Notes under the pieces: model-generated
Told to the model about the DNA's origin: nothing
What the model saw: the letters and a program-made list of their open reading frames with translations, nothing else
The model's database searches: none
Assembly: GCA_037954665.1 (NCBI GenBank)
Contig: JBBMOL010000021.1
Location: 2,790,001 to 2,854,000 of the forward strand
Origin: Laguncularia racemosa
Taxonomy: Eukaryota > Streptophyta > Magnoliopsida > Myrtales > Combretaceae
DNA: 64,000 nucleotides
Reading direction: 5' to 3'
Shown: in pieces, positions 37,169 through 46,602 of the stretch
Position numbering within the stretch: the stretch's first letter is position 1
How the letters are laid out: each line of letters begins with the position of its first letter
Program-made: the position numbers and the translations under genes

Positions 37169-39719
37169 GCCACTGCAGCTAAGTAAGAAAATCAATCTAC
37201 TTATGCTCAATCATAAAATTTCTATCAGGGAGCATTTTTTAATCTCTTAGTAACTCATACTAAATAGTTAAGTAGTGAGAAATACCCCAAAGACTAGTAA
37301 AAGAGAGTTCACGACTTTAGGCAATGAATGTCATTATTGTCGCTTAAACGCGATTGAATATTTTTTCTAAATAAATATTTTATACATCATCGCTAGCAAA
37401 AGAGGACTTTACTCTAATGCGCGAGATGACTTTAGAGGCTTCTTAAATCTTAAAAGTCTAAGCGGTCTCATATTCATGACACCTCTCTAAGTGGGTCTTT
37501 GCATTGCTGCTGCTAAGTGAAGGCAACACCTTCTAAGCACACCATGGCTTACACATATTTAAATAATGCAAGCTACAAAGAGGCCCTCTAGTGGTGCTAT
37601 TAGATGGGATGGCACAACAAAATCGTGAAAGGAAAAGTTTTACTTGAAATCCAGAGTTGCTACCCCGTCTCGATGAGACATGTTAGCAACTGAGGGAGGA
37701 GAGATATTCCAGAGGGTGACTACTTGAGAGTGCAATTTGGGTGACTAACAGAAGTAGCTCTCTTCTTTCATTCATAAAGCACAACATCAAATCACTTTTG
37801 ATGATGACTCTCCAGTTTGCTTGAGGCTCACTATGCTCAAGACTTGATTCACTTGAGGCTAGCTGTGCTTAAGACCTACTAAGGCCTACTACACACCAAG
37901 CCTACTATGCTCAAGTCCCTCTACATGTAACACATGCCATGGTCGAGGCTCATTACGCCTAAGACCTGCTAAGATTTATTGTGTGCAAGGCTCGCTCTAT
38001 TAGAGGTCTATTATACTCGACCTTGTGACATCCTTGCTCCAATAGGATTGACAAGCCAACTCCTATCACCTGCAATGATAGAAGGAAATACATGAGTTAT
38101 CAATATAAGATTTATTCATATGAATATGTAAGTACACAAAATGAAAATACTTATTCCCTTTCTATGGTTTAGACCTAGAACTTGGGGATATCTCCCCTCA
38201 AATCCTCAAAAAAAAAAAAAAAATGGGAATCACTCTTCTATCACGCTTACATGTGGGAACCACGATTGAGCAAATGTAGTGGTGGCATGAAAGACCTTAA
38301 GCCATAACCATGCTTTCATCTTGCTCTTATGCGAGAATCGCAGTTGAGTGGAAGTAGTAATGGCATGAAAAATCTCGGTCTTCTTCAAGAGAGCAATATT
38401 ATCTAACCTTGTAGTGGATAAGAATGCTCCTATTGAGAACTTTCTACCAAGAAAAGGAACGAAGTTCCTATTATACTCATGATCAAATGAAGAAGAGGGA
38501 CGAAGTCCCTATCGTTTGTCTAACTTGGTAAAGTTGCTGATTACAATTGGAGCAAATTTGGAGAAACGAAGTTCCTATTTGCTCTCTAACAAAACTTGTG
38601 ACCAAGGTTGCAATGACATATGTCTTGTTAGGCCACTACAAAGGGTCAACATGAGGCTGCCTCATGGAATAACTTGCCCTCCCAAAAGAACAAGGATGAC
38701 TCTGGCATGGGATAAAAGAAAGCAAGAAAAGAATTTTATTATAAGATAAAGCAAAAAAAAAAGAAAATCAAATACAGCAATGTTATCATGAGAGCACTTA
38801 ACACGTTGCACAAGGCGAAGAGCTAAAAAGGTTTCTTCCCAGCTTGCCCCATTCAATATTTTGAGTGTGATTATGGACTTTGCAGATAAGTATCCAATTA
38901 AGAATCAAATAAATTCTGGGAAACAAAGTTTCATATTATTTGGTTTGGAAAGAAGAACTACTAAGGTGAGTACTAGAGATTAGAAGTTCACACAACAGAG
39001 TATTGTGTAAGAATACCTGCAAGAATGTCAATAGATGAGGTCACAAGAAGTTCTTTTGCATCCGTTGCAATCTCCATATAAATGTCAAAGAAACCCATGA
39101 AACAGACAAGGAAGCATTAGAACTGCAGTGAAGCATAGAGTTGTATGATTTGCTGTCAAGTGGCGTTCCAATAAACCCGCTTCCAATTATGTGGCATCTG
39201 GAACTTAACACCACCTACAAATTGGTTGACAATCGAGCCAGAGTCTGCTTTGCGTGATTTGAGTCCACTGATGGCAACTTAGTATGAGCTTCAATAAACT
39301 AGAACCTCTGCAGGAGTCCAACGGGGTGTGTCTTGGATCTGCAGCGCGAGTGAGGTCTGCTCGTCTCACTGGGGCGTGTCTTGGTGCGTTTGGAGCACGA
39401 GCTGGAAAAGGGCCCATTTGATCCAGCAATTTGGTCTTTGCGTACTGGTTCGTCGATGGACCTTCTGCGACAACATCTCCTTCTTCAGTGCCGGAAAATC
39501 CAGTTTATGTATGGCATCGTGATGAAAAAGGTGAATGTGAAATGGCAGAGCTCCGTCATCGCTGTCCAATTCTTAGCATCCAGTGGAGACCCTCAGCACG
39601 AAGACCTCTCCAAAGAAAAAAGCACCTGCAAAGAGTCAAGGTGGCAATTGTTCATCCATAAAAAAAAAAAAAAAAAATCAAGACCAACCCCAAAAACTTC
39701 CGCATAAACAAGCTACTGG
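37169..39719. other. Noncoding internal region of the LTR element
   Basis: About 37,800-38,030 has degenerate copies of GAGGCTCA(C/T)TA(T/C)GC(T/C)TAAGACCT. At 38,450-38,580 ACGAAGT(T/C)CCTAT occurs three times. An A16 run sits near 38,208. 39,205-39,660 has a different, more G+C-rich texture and may be a further captured fragment with no family I recognise. A20 near 39,658 abuts the helicase fragment. Confidence 0.5.
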
Positions 39720-40652
39720 ATTCAATGCTCCACCTGGACATATGATGCCTAACATGTATGATCATGCATCCGGTGGTCCATTTATAAATACTGCTTTTAC
39801 TAGACCACCATAAATGGGACATGTGGAGGTCCCAAATCACACACCTGCTGAGGCTTATCGTCAGCCACATGAAGTTACGGCAACGGGAGAGCAACACGGG
39901 AGACAGTGTTCCTGCTCCATTTATGTCATTTGAAGCTACTGGTTTTCCTCCTGAGATTCGAAGAGAGATGCATTCTGCAAGATTCACTTCTCCCACACCC
40001 ATACAGGCATAGACATGGCCAATTACTCTACAAAGCAGGGATATAGTTGCAATTGCAAAAACTGGTTCCGAAAAAAAACATTGGGTTGTTTGATTCCTGC
40101 ATTTATACTTCTCAGAAAATGATGTAATAATCCTCAGAATGGGCCTACAGTGCTCGTGTTGGCTCCCACACGGGAGCTTGCCACGCAGATACAAGATGAG
40201 GCCATCAAATTTGGTTGATCATTGAAGAGTCAGTTGCACGTGCTTGTATGGTGGAGCTCCTAAGGACCCTCAACTAAAAGAATTAGATCGAGGGGCAGAT
40301 ATTGTGATGGCAACTCCAGGTTGGCTCAATGACATCCTTGAAGGAAGGAAGATTGACCTCAGACAAGTATCTCTCCTTGTTCTTGATGAGGTAGATCAAA
40401 TGCTTGATATGGGTTTTGAACCTCCAATTCGTAAGATTGTCAATGAGATTCCTTCTTGAAGATAAACTTTGATCTATATGGCAGCCTGGCCAAAAGAAGT
40501 CAGAAAGAGAGCAAGTGATCTTCTTATTAATCCTGTTCAAGTGAACATTGGAAGTGTCGATGAGCTTGCTGCTAATAAAGCTATAACCTCGTATGTAGAA
40601 GTTGTGCCCTAAATGGAGAAGCAACGATGCCTTGAGCAAATCCTTAGATGCC
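39720..40652 (+). pseudogene. DEAD-box RNA helicase fragment (RH14/RH46/DRH1 type), intron-less, dead
   Basis: Conserved helicase blocks are readable over three frames: APPGHMMPNMYDHA, EAYRQPHEVT, VPAPFMSFEATGFPPEI, FTSPTPIQA (Q motif), TWPITLQSRDIVAIAKTGS (motif I), VLVLAPTRELATQIQDEAIKFG (motif Ia), YGGAPKDPQLKELDRGADIVMATPG (Ib), RQVSLLVLDEVDQMLDMGFEP (motif II), WPKEVRKRASDLL and MEKQRCLEQIL, where homology stops abruptly. Motif I is broken (GSGKT now GSEKK) and DEAD reads DEVD. Stops lie at 39,811, 40,010 and 40,457 among others. The stretch is collinear with a spliced coding sequence, so it derives from mRNA. It keeps the order of the parent but lacks the WW-containing N-terminus and the C-terminal RecA domain. 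Confidence 0.88.
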
Positions 40653-40675
40653 CACTCCATCCATCCCTGCTCGAA

Positions 40676-41085
40676 ACTGATACCATGGAAAACGAAACTG
40701 ATGAGGACGACTTTAAATTCTTCCCCCTGGTTAAGAACTTCGATCACTTGTCGATCGATTCGGACCAGATTGAAATTGTTTTTTTGGGTGTTCAATCGAG
40801 ATCTCTTATTCGGTGACAATGAGAATGATTGCAGTAAGCTTGCGAACTTGAATTCCGTTGAATTCCGTTGAAGAACATCTTCATCGATGATCACAATCTT
40901 AATCCTCCGGCTTCGTCGTCGTCGGAAGCTGGCGAGCTCGATTGAATACCGGAAGGAACGTACTGCGTATGGACACCGAAATCATCCATACCGTCATCTC
41001 CGAATCACGGGAAGATCAAGAGCAATCCAAACAGAAGTTATGTTGGCAATAGCAGTGGAGGTGCGAGACGAAAATCCCAATGATG
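40676..41085 (+). pseudogene. DUF1645-type protein fragment
   Basis: Beginning just after the helicase break, one frame reads ENETDEDDFKFFPLVKNF, a second gives VFNRDLLFGDNEN (about 40,788-40,825), and a third FIDDHNLNPPASSSSEAGELD-stop-IPEGTYCVWTPKSS...SSPN (about 40,873-41,010). The acidic start, the VFNRDLL block and GTYCVW(T/S)PK followed by a serine/proline-rich stretch are hallmarks of plant DUF1645 proteins, whose function is not established. Frameshifts and TGA at 40,944 disable it. Assignment rests on recalled motifs. Confidence 0.68.
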
Positions 41086-41104
41086 CTATATTTCCTAGCG
41101 CCTG

Positions 41105-41581
41105 ACATCCGAAGTTCCCTAAATCCAAGGACAGCCTATCAATTTTCTTCAGCATATTAGCATTCAAAGGCCTTCCCTCATCCAATTCCTTGGATTTCCT
41201 ATCAACCTCCTCCTGAAGGCGCTCAATCGTCTCTTCCAAACTCCACTGTTTGGCAATCAAATCATTAACCACATCATCGTGATCCTTGGAAAGGCGATCC
41301 CTTTCTTGCTTAAGAGAGTAAGTATGATCATGCAATTGAAGGTTTTTTTTTTCTTGCTTGAGAGTTTCTAACTGGAGGAGGAGATGGCTCTCCCTATCGG
41401 AGTAGATCTTGTGGAAGGATATAGATTGGGATTTGAATTTGGGGTAAAGCTGAGTGCAGAAAATGTACTCGATTTGGGAAATCCGATCCTTAGCTTCCTC
41501 AATGGCGACGACCATTACAGTACTAAAGCCAGACACGTACTTAACATCGTCACTATCAATCCCTAATTTGGGACTTTCCAT
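41105..41581 (-). pseudogene. GR1: Antisense fragment of GAMMA RESPONSE 1 (COM1/CtIP/Sae2-type)
   Basis: On the minus strand an ATG at 41,581 opens MESPKLGIDSDDVKYVSG, then STVMVVAIEEAKDRISQIEYIFCTQLYPKF, a coiled coil (QLETLKQEKKNL, LKQERDRLSKDHDDVVNDLIAKQ, SLEETIERLQEEVDRKSKELDEG). This matches the N-terminus of plant GR1/COM1, the CtIP/Sae2 counterpart used in DNA end resection at meiotic and damage-induced breaks. Residues expected between KIYS and the LLLQL coiled coil (about 12) are missing, so a short exon was skipped or deleted. The frame is open for about 160 codons, but only the N-terminal part is present and nothing suggests translation. It lies opposite in strand to the host element and the other two captured pieces. 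Confidence 0.8.
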
Positions 41582-42431
41582 CTCAATCAGTATCGTGGAT
41601 AATAAGAACGAAAAAAAAAAATTCAATTCGAAATAAAAAAAAATAGAAAACGATTTCGTAAGAATGGACATGCGAGAATGGCTTATCGGATGGATTCGGT
41701 TTATTTGGATCGCTGGCTGAGAGTTCCACTCCAATTTCCGATTGCTGGTTATGGCGCCATGAATGAGACCGCGAGGAACACAGGTGTAGCATTTATGAGA
41801 AGTGGCGCCCCAGATATAATGGAACAGGTGTGGATGGATAAGCTAGAGCGTCCAGCATGTATAGGCTTCGAGAAAATTGACGAGCCTAGAAGAACCACAT
41901 CAACAATGTCCAACGATGCCAGATGCTGAAGCATAATGACAACCGGTGAATTAATGGTCCTTTATCCTATAATCGAACCTACAACGAAAGTGAATGTAAT
42001 GATTCTTTAGTTATCGATAACTGTTAGAAAAATACAAAAATGATATAAGAAAAAAAAAGAAAAGAAAAGAGAGAGATATGTATTGTATAAACTTTAGCAT
42101 TTCACTACTAATATAAATATCTCAAGTGCGAACAAGCTAATTTATAAAACAAGGATAGAGTTAAGGACGACAACCATCTCAAAACAAATAAGGAAAATAA
42201 AGATTGTTTATAAAGATAGACTATACATTTGTTATTTAATTGAATGGTAGACTTATATAAGAAATGTCAATCAGTAGTATGGGAGGCAACAAAATCATTA
42301 CTAGGTGCAATATAAAGCATATAAGGAAGTGAATTTTACAAAAACGATTGCCAAATATATTATTACCTACCAAAAGTAAAGAAAATAAAGGGAAAAGACA
42401 AGTATGACATTCCATTAGAGATTTGAAGTGG

Positions 42432-42475
<44 letters not shown>

Positions 42476-43095
42476 CTTAGTTTAGTAATATATCAAAGAT
42501 ATATAACATGTTAAGGCAGTGTTAAACATGAAGTTATTATTATTATCTAGAATTTCTGTCAAAATTAATGTGCACATAATATATGGATTTATTGGTGCAT
42601 TCTATGGATTGGAATCAGTAAGTCAATTGAAGTAATTAACGGAGAATAGAGACATTGAAGACAACTTAACAAGCCAAAAACTCCATAAAAAAATGAAAGG
42701 CAACTTAACGAGCCAGATACTCAAAAAAAAATAAAAAAAATAGAAGGCAACTTAACAAGCCAGATACTCAACAAGAATGAAATATATATATATATATATA
42801 TATATATTGTCTATCTATTAAAGAAAATTTATTTATGCATATGTTGTTTTATGAGTAAAGCCATTTCAATGAGCTTAAAGGAGACATGTGCAATTAAACG
42901 ATGCTGCAAGCTTGCGTACTAAAAAAAAAAAAATTATATGCAACATTGGCTCCATGCTCTTGTAATATGAATCATGCAATACGTGGCAATAATGTAGCTA
43001 TTCCACAAGCGCGCATGCACTAAACAATTTCATAGCCATTAGAAAGGCATATTTAATGCCCAAACTCCTTCAATTTCGTTTAAAGGACTTTAGTT
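41582..43095. other. AT-rich 3' internal region of the LTR element
   Basis: The minus-strand sequence just above 41,581 may be the GR1 leader; an 83-codon plus-strand frame at 41,678-41,929 is unrecognised. The rest is AT-rich with (TA)n microsatellites at 42,435-42,473 and 42,783-42,808, and three copies of AAGGCAACTTAACNAGCCA near 42,659-42,770. Confidence 0.55.
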
Positions 43096-43106
43096 AAGGG
43101 GCAAAA
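43096..43106 (+). promoter_or_regulatory. Polypurine tract
   Basis: AAGGGGCAAAA directly abuts the TG of the 3' LTR, as required for plus-strand priming. One C interrupts it. Confidence 0.75.
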
Positions 43107-43788
43107 TGTAGAGGGCTGAAAATATTACATAAATATAATAGGTTAAGCCTATTGATTATTTGGCTTGACTCATTAGGTTAGGTGACAGGGCCTAATGAGT
43201 CTGGTCTAATTATTGGGATGACTCAAGGAGAATTAGCTTAATGGGCTTAGAATAGAGATTGTTTGACCGATCCATCTGCATCCAACCTTTCTCAAACAGA
43301 CTCATGTACTTATGAGAAAGGCTATTAGTTTTGGGTCTATGATAAGCTCTTTAGGATAATCTTAAAATGAGCAATCTCCATCTCATTTGTGGATTGCTAA
43401 GTGATCTAATGGATCTTATCAGGTCTAAAAGTTTATAAATACTCAGTCATTTCTCTTCATTAAAGGACCTCTTTCCTTGAATTCCAAAGATTAAAGAAAC
43501 GGTGCTCCATCAAGAGTTCTCTACTCTCAAAGATCAAACAAGTGATCAAGCGAAGAACGATCTCCATTGCCTAAGAACTGTAAGGTTGACACTTGAGGTC
43601 CCCTTAGCTCCATTATCTGTCACTTGTGCATTTGAGACATTTGAGATTACTTGTTCCTCCTCCTTACCACTCTTTCCCTAATCATCCCATCACATGCCAT
43701 TTCTGAATCGCTTTTCTCTAAATTCACGTGCAGTGCGGTACCTACGTGATAAGCATGTGACCACTTTTACTGATACCTCCCATCTATA
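43107..43788 (+). repeat. 3' LTR
   Basis: 682 bp, starting TGTAGAGG like the 5' LTR. It ends CTATA instead of CTACA, so the terminal CA has become TA, consistent with cytosine deamination. Confidence 0.9.
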
Positions 43789-43793
43789 ACTAT
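43789..43793. repeat. Target-site duplication ACTAT, right copy
   Basis: ACTAT follows the 3' LTR and equals the five bases before the 5' LTR. Confidence 0.85.
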
Positions 43794-46600
43794 CTCATGT
43801 TCAGCTCTATAGTTTGTGAACCCTTTACACTTTTCTCCATATAAATAATGCCTCCAAAGCTTGAGTGCTAAGACTACCATTGCCAACACTAGATCATGTG
43901 TAAGGTAATTTCTCTCATATAACTTTAGTTGAAAAGAGGAATAAGCCATAACCTGTTTACCCTTTATCAAAACATAACGAAATCCTGGAGTCAAAGCATC
44001 ACTAAGTATATTAAACTCTTCATCATCCTTAGGTAAAGCCAGCATTAGGGTTGTTATTAGCTTTTCCTTTTCCTTTTCCTTTTGAAATCTAGCCTCATAC
44101 TTGTCATCTTAAACAAACTTCACTCCTTTTTGCATTAACCTAGTGAAAGGGGATGCTATCTTGGAGAACCTATCCAACTACCCCCAATTTTTGGTTTTTT
44201 TTTTTTTTTTTAGTTACAATTTTTGGTTGGCACTAGTTTACCACTAGTCTCACTTTCTTTAGATCTATAGAGATACCATCTTTATTCACCATGTGACCTA
44301 GAAAAGTCACCTGTTTAAGCTAAAAGTCATACTTTTTAAACTTAGTGTAGAGCTTCTCATCTTATAACCTACCTAGCACTAGTTTCAAGTGCTTTTCATG
44401 ATTTTCCTTACTCTTGGAGTAAATTAAAATGTTGTCAGTGAAAATGACTACAAACTTATCCAGGAAATTCTTGAATACCCTGTTTATTAAGTTCATGAAT
44501 GCTTTAGGCACATTTGTTAGTCCAAAAGGCATCACAAAGAATTTAAAATGCCCATAATCCATCTTAAATATTGTTTTTTTTTTTTTTTTATGTCTTCTTC
44601 CTTAATCCTTAGCTAATGGTATCTTGACCTCAAGTCAATCTTTAAGAATACTTGAACACCTTACATCTAATCAAAAAGGTCATCTATTATGAGAAAGGGA
44701 TACTTTTTTTTTTTTAATGGTGACCTTATTCAACTCTTTATAATCTATATATAGTCTCATACTATTATCCTTTTTTTTAAAAAAAAAAAGATGATTGGTG
44801 TGCCTTATGGGGAAACACTTAGCCTAATGAACCCCTTATCTTGAAATTCTTGAAGTTAGGTCTTCAACTCTTTTGACTTTATAGGTGCCATCCTATAGGG
44901 TAATTTGGATTTCGATGCTTTACCCAGCACCAAATCTATACTAAACTCTATTTCTTAGGCTAGGAGTAATCTATGTAGTTTATTTGGAAAGACTTTAGGA
45001 AACTCTCTTACTACTGATACTTATTCCAACTTCACTATTTTCCTTGACTCTATCACTACTATTGCTAACATACTCTTGTCCCATAGTTTAAAAGTAGGTT
45101 ATGTTATAGGCCTTTGAGCTTTAAACTTGAAATTGAATAGGGTATCTTTAGGTAGGTTGAGCTACACCACCATGTAGTGACAATCTATAGTGGCATGGTA
45201 CTTCAATAGCCAATTAACTCTTAAGATCATGTCAAAGTTTGACATCTCTAGTACTAGCATATTTGCTAGTAAGACCCTACCTTCTATTTCTACTTTAACA
45301 TCTTAACAAAATCAATCTAACATATTTTTCACTCCTAAAGAAGTACCCACATTCAACAAACCATCTAAATGTTTAGCATTCAAACCATAAACATGCACAA
45401 ACACATTAGAAATGTATGAATGTATGGAACCAGTATCAAACAAAATGTAGGCATTGTGAGAATGTACTATAAGCGTACCTTTACAATGTCTAAGTTAGGT
45501 GTATTCAGGTGTTGTTGCTAGAGTGCAAAGACCCTAGCTAAATTTCTTTGCCTTGGGCCTTCTGTTTGAGGTTTACTTGATTGAGCCTTCACCTGAGGTC
45601 TCATTACTTACACCAATTGTGTTAAAGTTGCTTAACTCCTAAGTTTAATGTAGTTGGCCGCCTTATGTCCCCTTTGCTTACATATGTAGTAAAAGGTGAG
45701 AAGGATTGATTTCTTTGTGCACATTCTATTGTTGTGCCCTATTTTCCTACAAGAAAAGCATGTGCCCTTTAGTCACTTGCAATCCTTTAGCTCATGTGGC
45801 CCTAAAACATCTACTACACTTAATGGAAGGAGTAGAGGGAAAGGCTAAAGGAAGTCGCTTAGACTAAATTGAGGGAGTTACTATGACCACATGTCTAGTC
45901 TAGAGTACTTAGGGTCTCTTACCTTTATCTTGGATTACTATTCCCTAAGCTAGTCTCTTTCCTAAAACTACACTAGTCCTATGGCTTAAGAGCTCATCCA
46001 TTTTGCTCCAAGTATTTTGCCTTGTCAACTACTATAGCATAAGTGCTTAATTGAAAGGAACCTATCTTATGTTAAAGGTTAAGATTTAAGCCCTTGACAA
46101 ACCTATAGGCTCTAGATTGGTCATTTACCTTGACTACTTTAGGTAAGAACATGATTAGGTAATTTAGTCTTACCTCATATTCTTTCATTACCCAGCTGCC
46201 CTATTGGCAGTTGTAGTAGGCTGCCTTCATTTGGTCTTGAGTGCTGTTGGGAAAGTACTTTTCATAAAAGAGTTCCTTAAATCTAGTCTAATCAGTAAGT
46301 CCCCCTACCAGCTCAGGATAATGGCCCACCAATCTATAGTAGACCCTTTCAACATAAATGTTGTGTAGTCAAACTTTCTATCATTTGGTACTCTGAACAT
46401 AACAAAGGTCTTTTCTATCTCCTCTATCCATTTTTTAGCCTTTATTAGATCATTTACTTTGGGGTTAAATTCTTTGGCTAGCTTTAGAAACTTATCCAGC
46501 TCAAAGTAATCTTCCACTATCCTACCGGTCCAAGCTTGTACATAATTCATGACTTGACCTTTAAGTGGATGACTTGATTTGATGACCTCATCATGAATAG
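43794..46600 (-). pseudogene. Old Ty3/gypsy polyprotein remnant (gag - protease - RT - RNase H), interrupted by the TR-GAG-like element
   Basis: On the minus strand, from high to low coordinates: gag (46,550-46,305, FDYTTFMLKGSTIDWW-type), zinc knuckle CFSCRKIGHNNRMC (about 45,750), protease LFDTGSIHSYI (about 45,440) with later WLLKYHATIDC, RT start LPYRMAPIKSKELKTQLQEFQDKGFIR (about 44,920), RT core YGHFKFFVMPFGLTNVPKAFMNLINRVF and FVVIFTDNILIYSKS (44,362-44,562; the usual FIDD reads FTDN), then RNase H LALPKDDEEFNILSDA...NYLTHDLVLAMVVLALKLWRHYLYG (44,045-43,830). It continues at 33,321 downward. Many stops, plus T/A runs of 10-17 bases, break it. This looks like a Del/Tekay-like chromovirus, inferred from protein blocks only. 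Confidence 0.85.
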
Positions 46601-46602
46601 AG

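Larger units (their letters stand above)
33322..43788 (+). mobile_element. Non-autonomous gag-only LTR retrotransposon (TR-GAG-like, Tat-type features) carrying host-gene fragments
   Basis: The element is 10,467 bp with LTRs at 33,322-34,004 and 43,107-43,788, flanked by ACTAT duplications. It has a PBS at 34,009 and a PPT ending at 43,106. The internal region holds gag and protease remnants (34,201 to about 36,330), a 58-bp tandem repeat (37,028-37,168), a repeat-rich noncoding stretch, then fragments of a DEAD-box helicase, a DUF1645-type gene and antisense GR1/COM1 (39,720-41,581). No reverse transcriptase, RNase H or integrase was found, so mobility would have needed a helper. Gag-only LTR elements (TR-GAGs) and the maize Bs1 element, which carries three host-gene fragments, are known parallels. 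The LTR pair differs at 26 of the first about 165 bases (by eye, mostly transitions), so the insertion is old. Confidence 0.88.

Noticed and set aside
41678..41929. 83-codon plus-strand frame next to the GR1 fragment
   Set aside because: No family recognised and it runs opposite to what may be the GR1 leader; kept only as part of the noncoding description.
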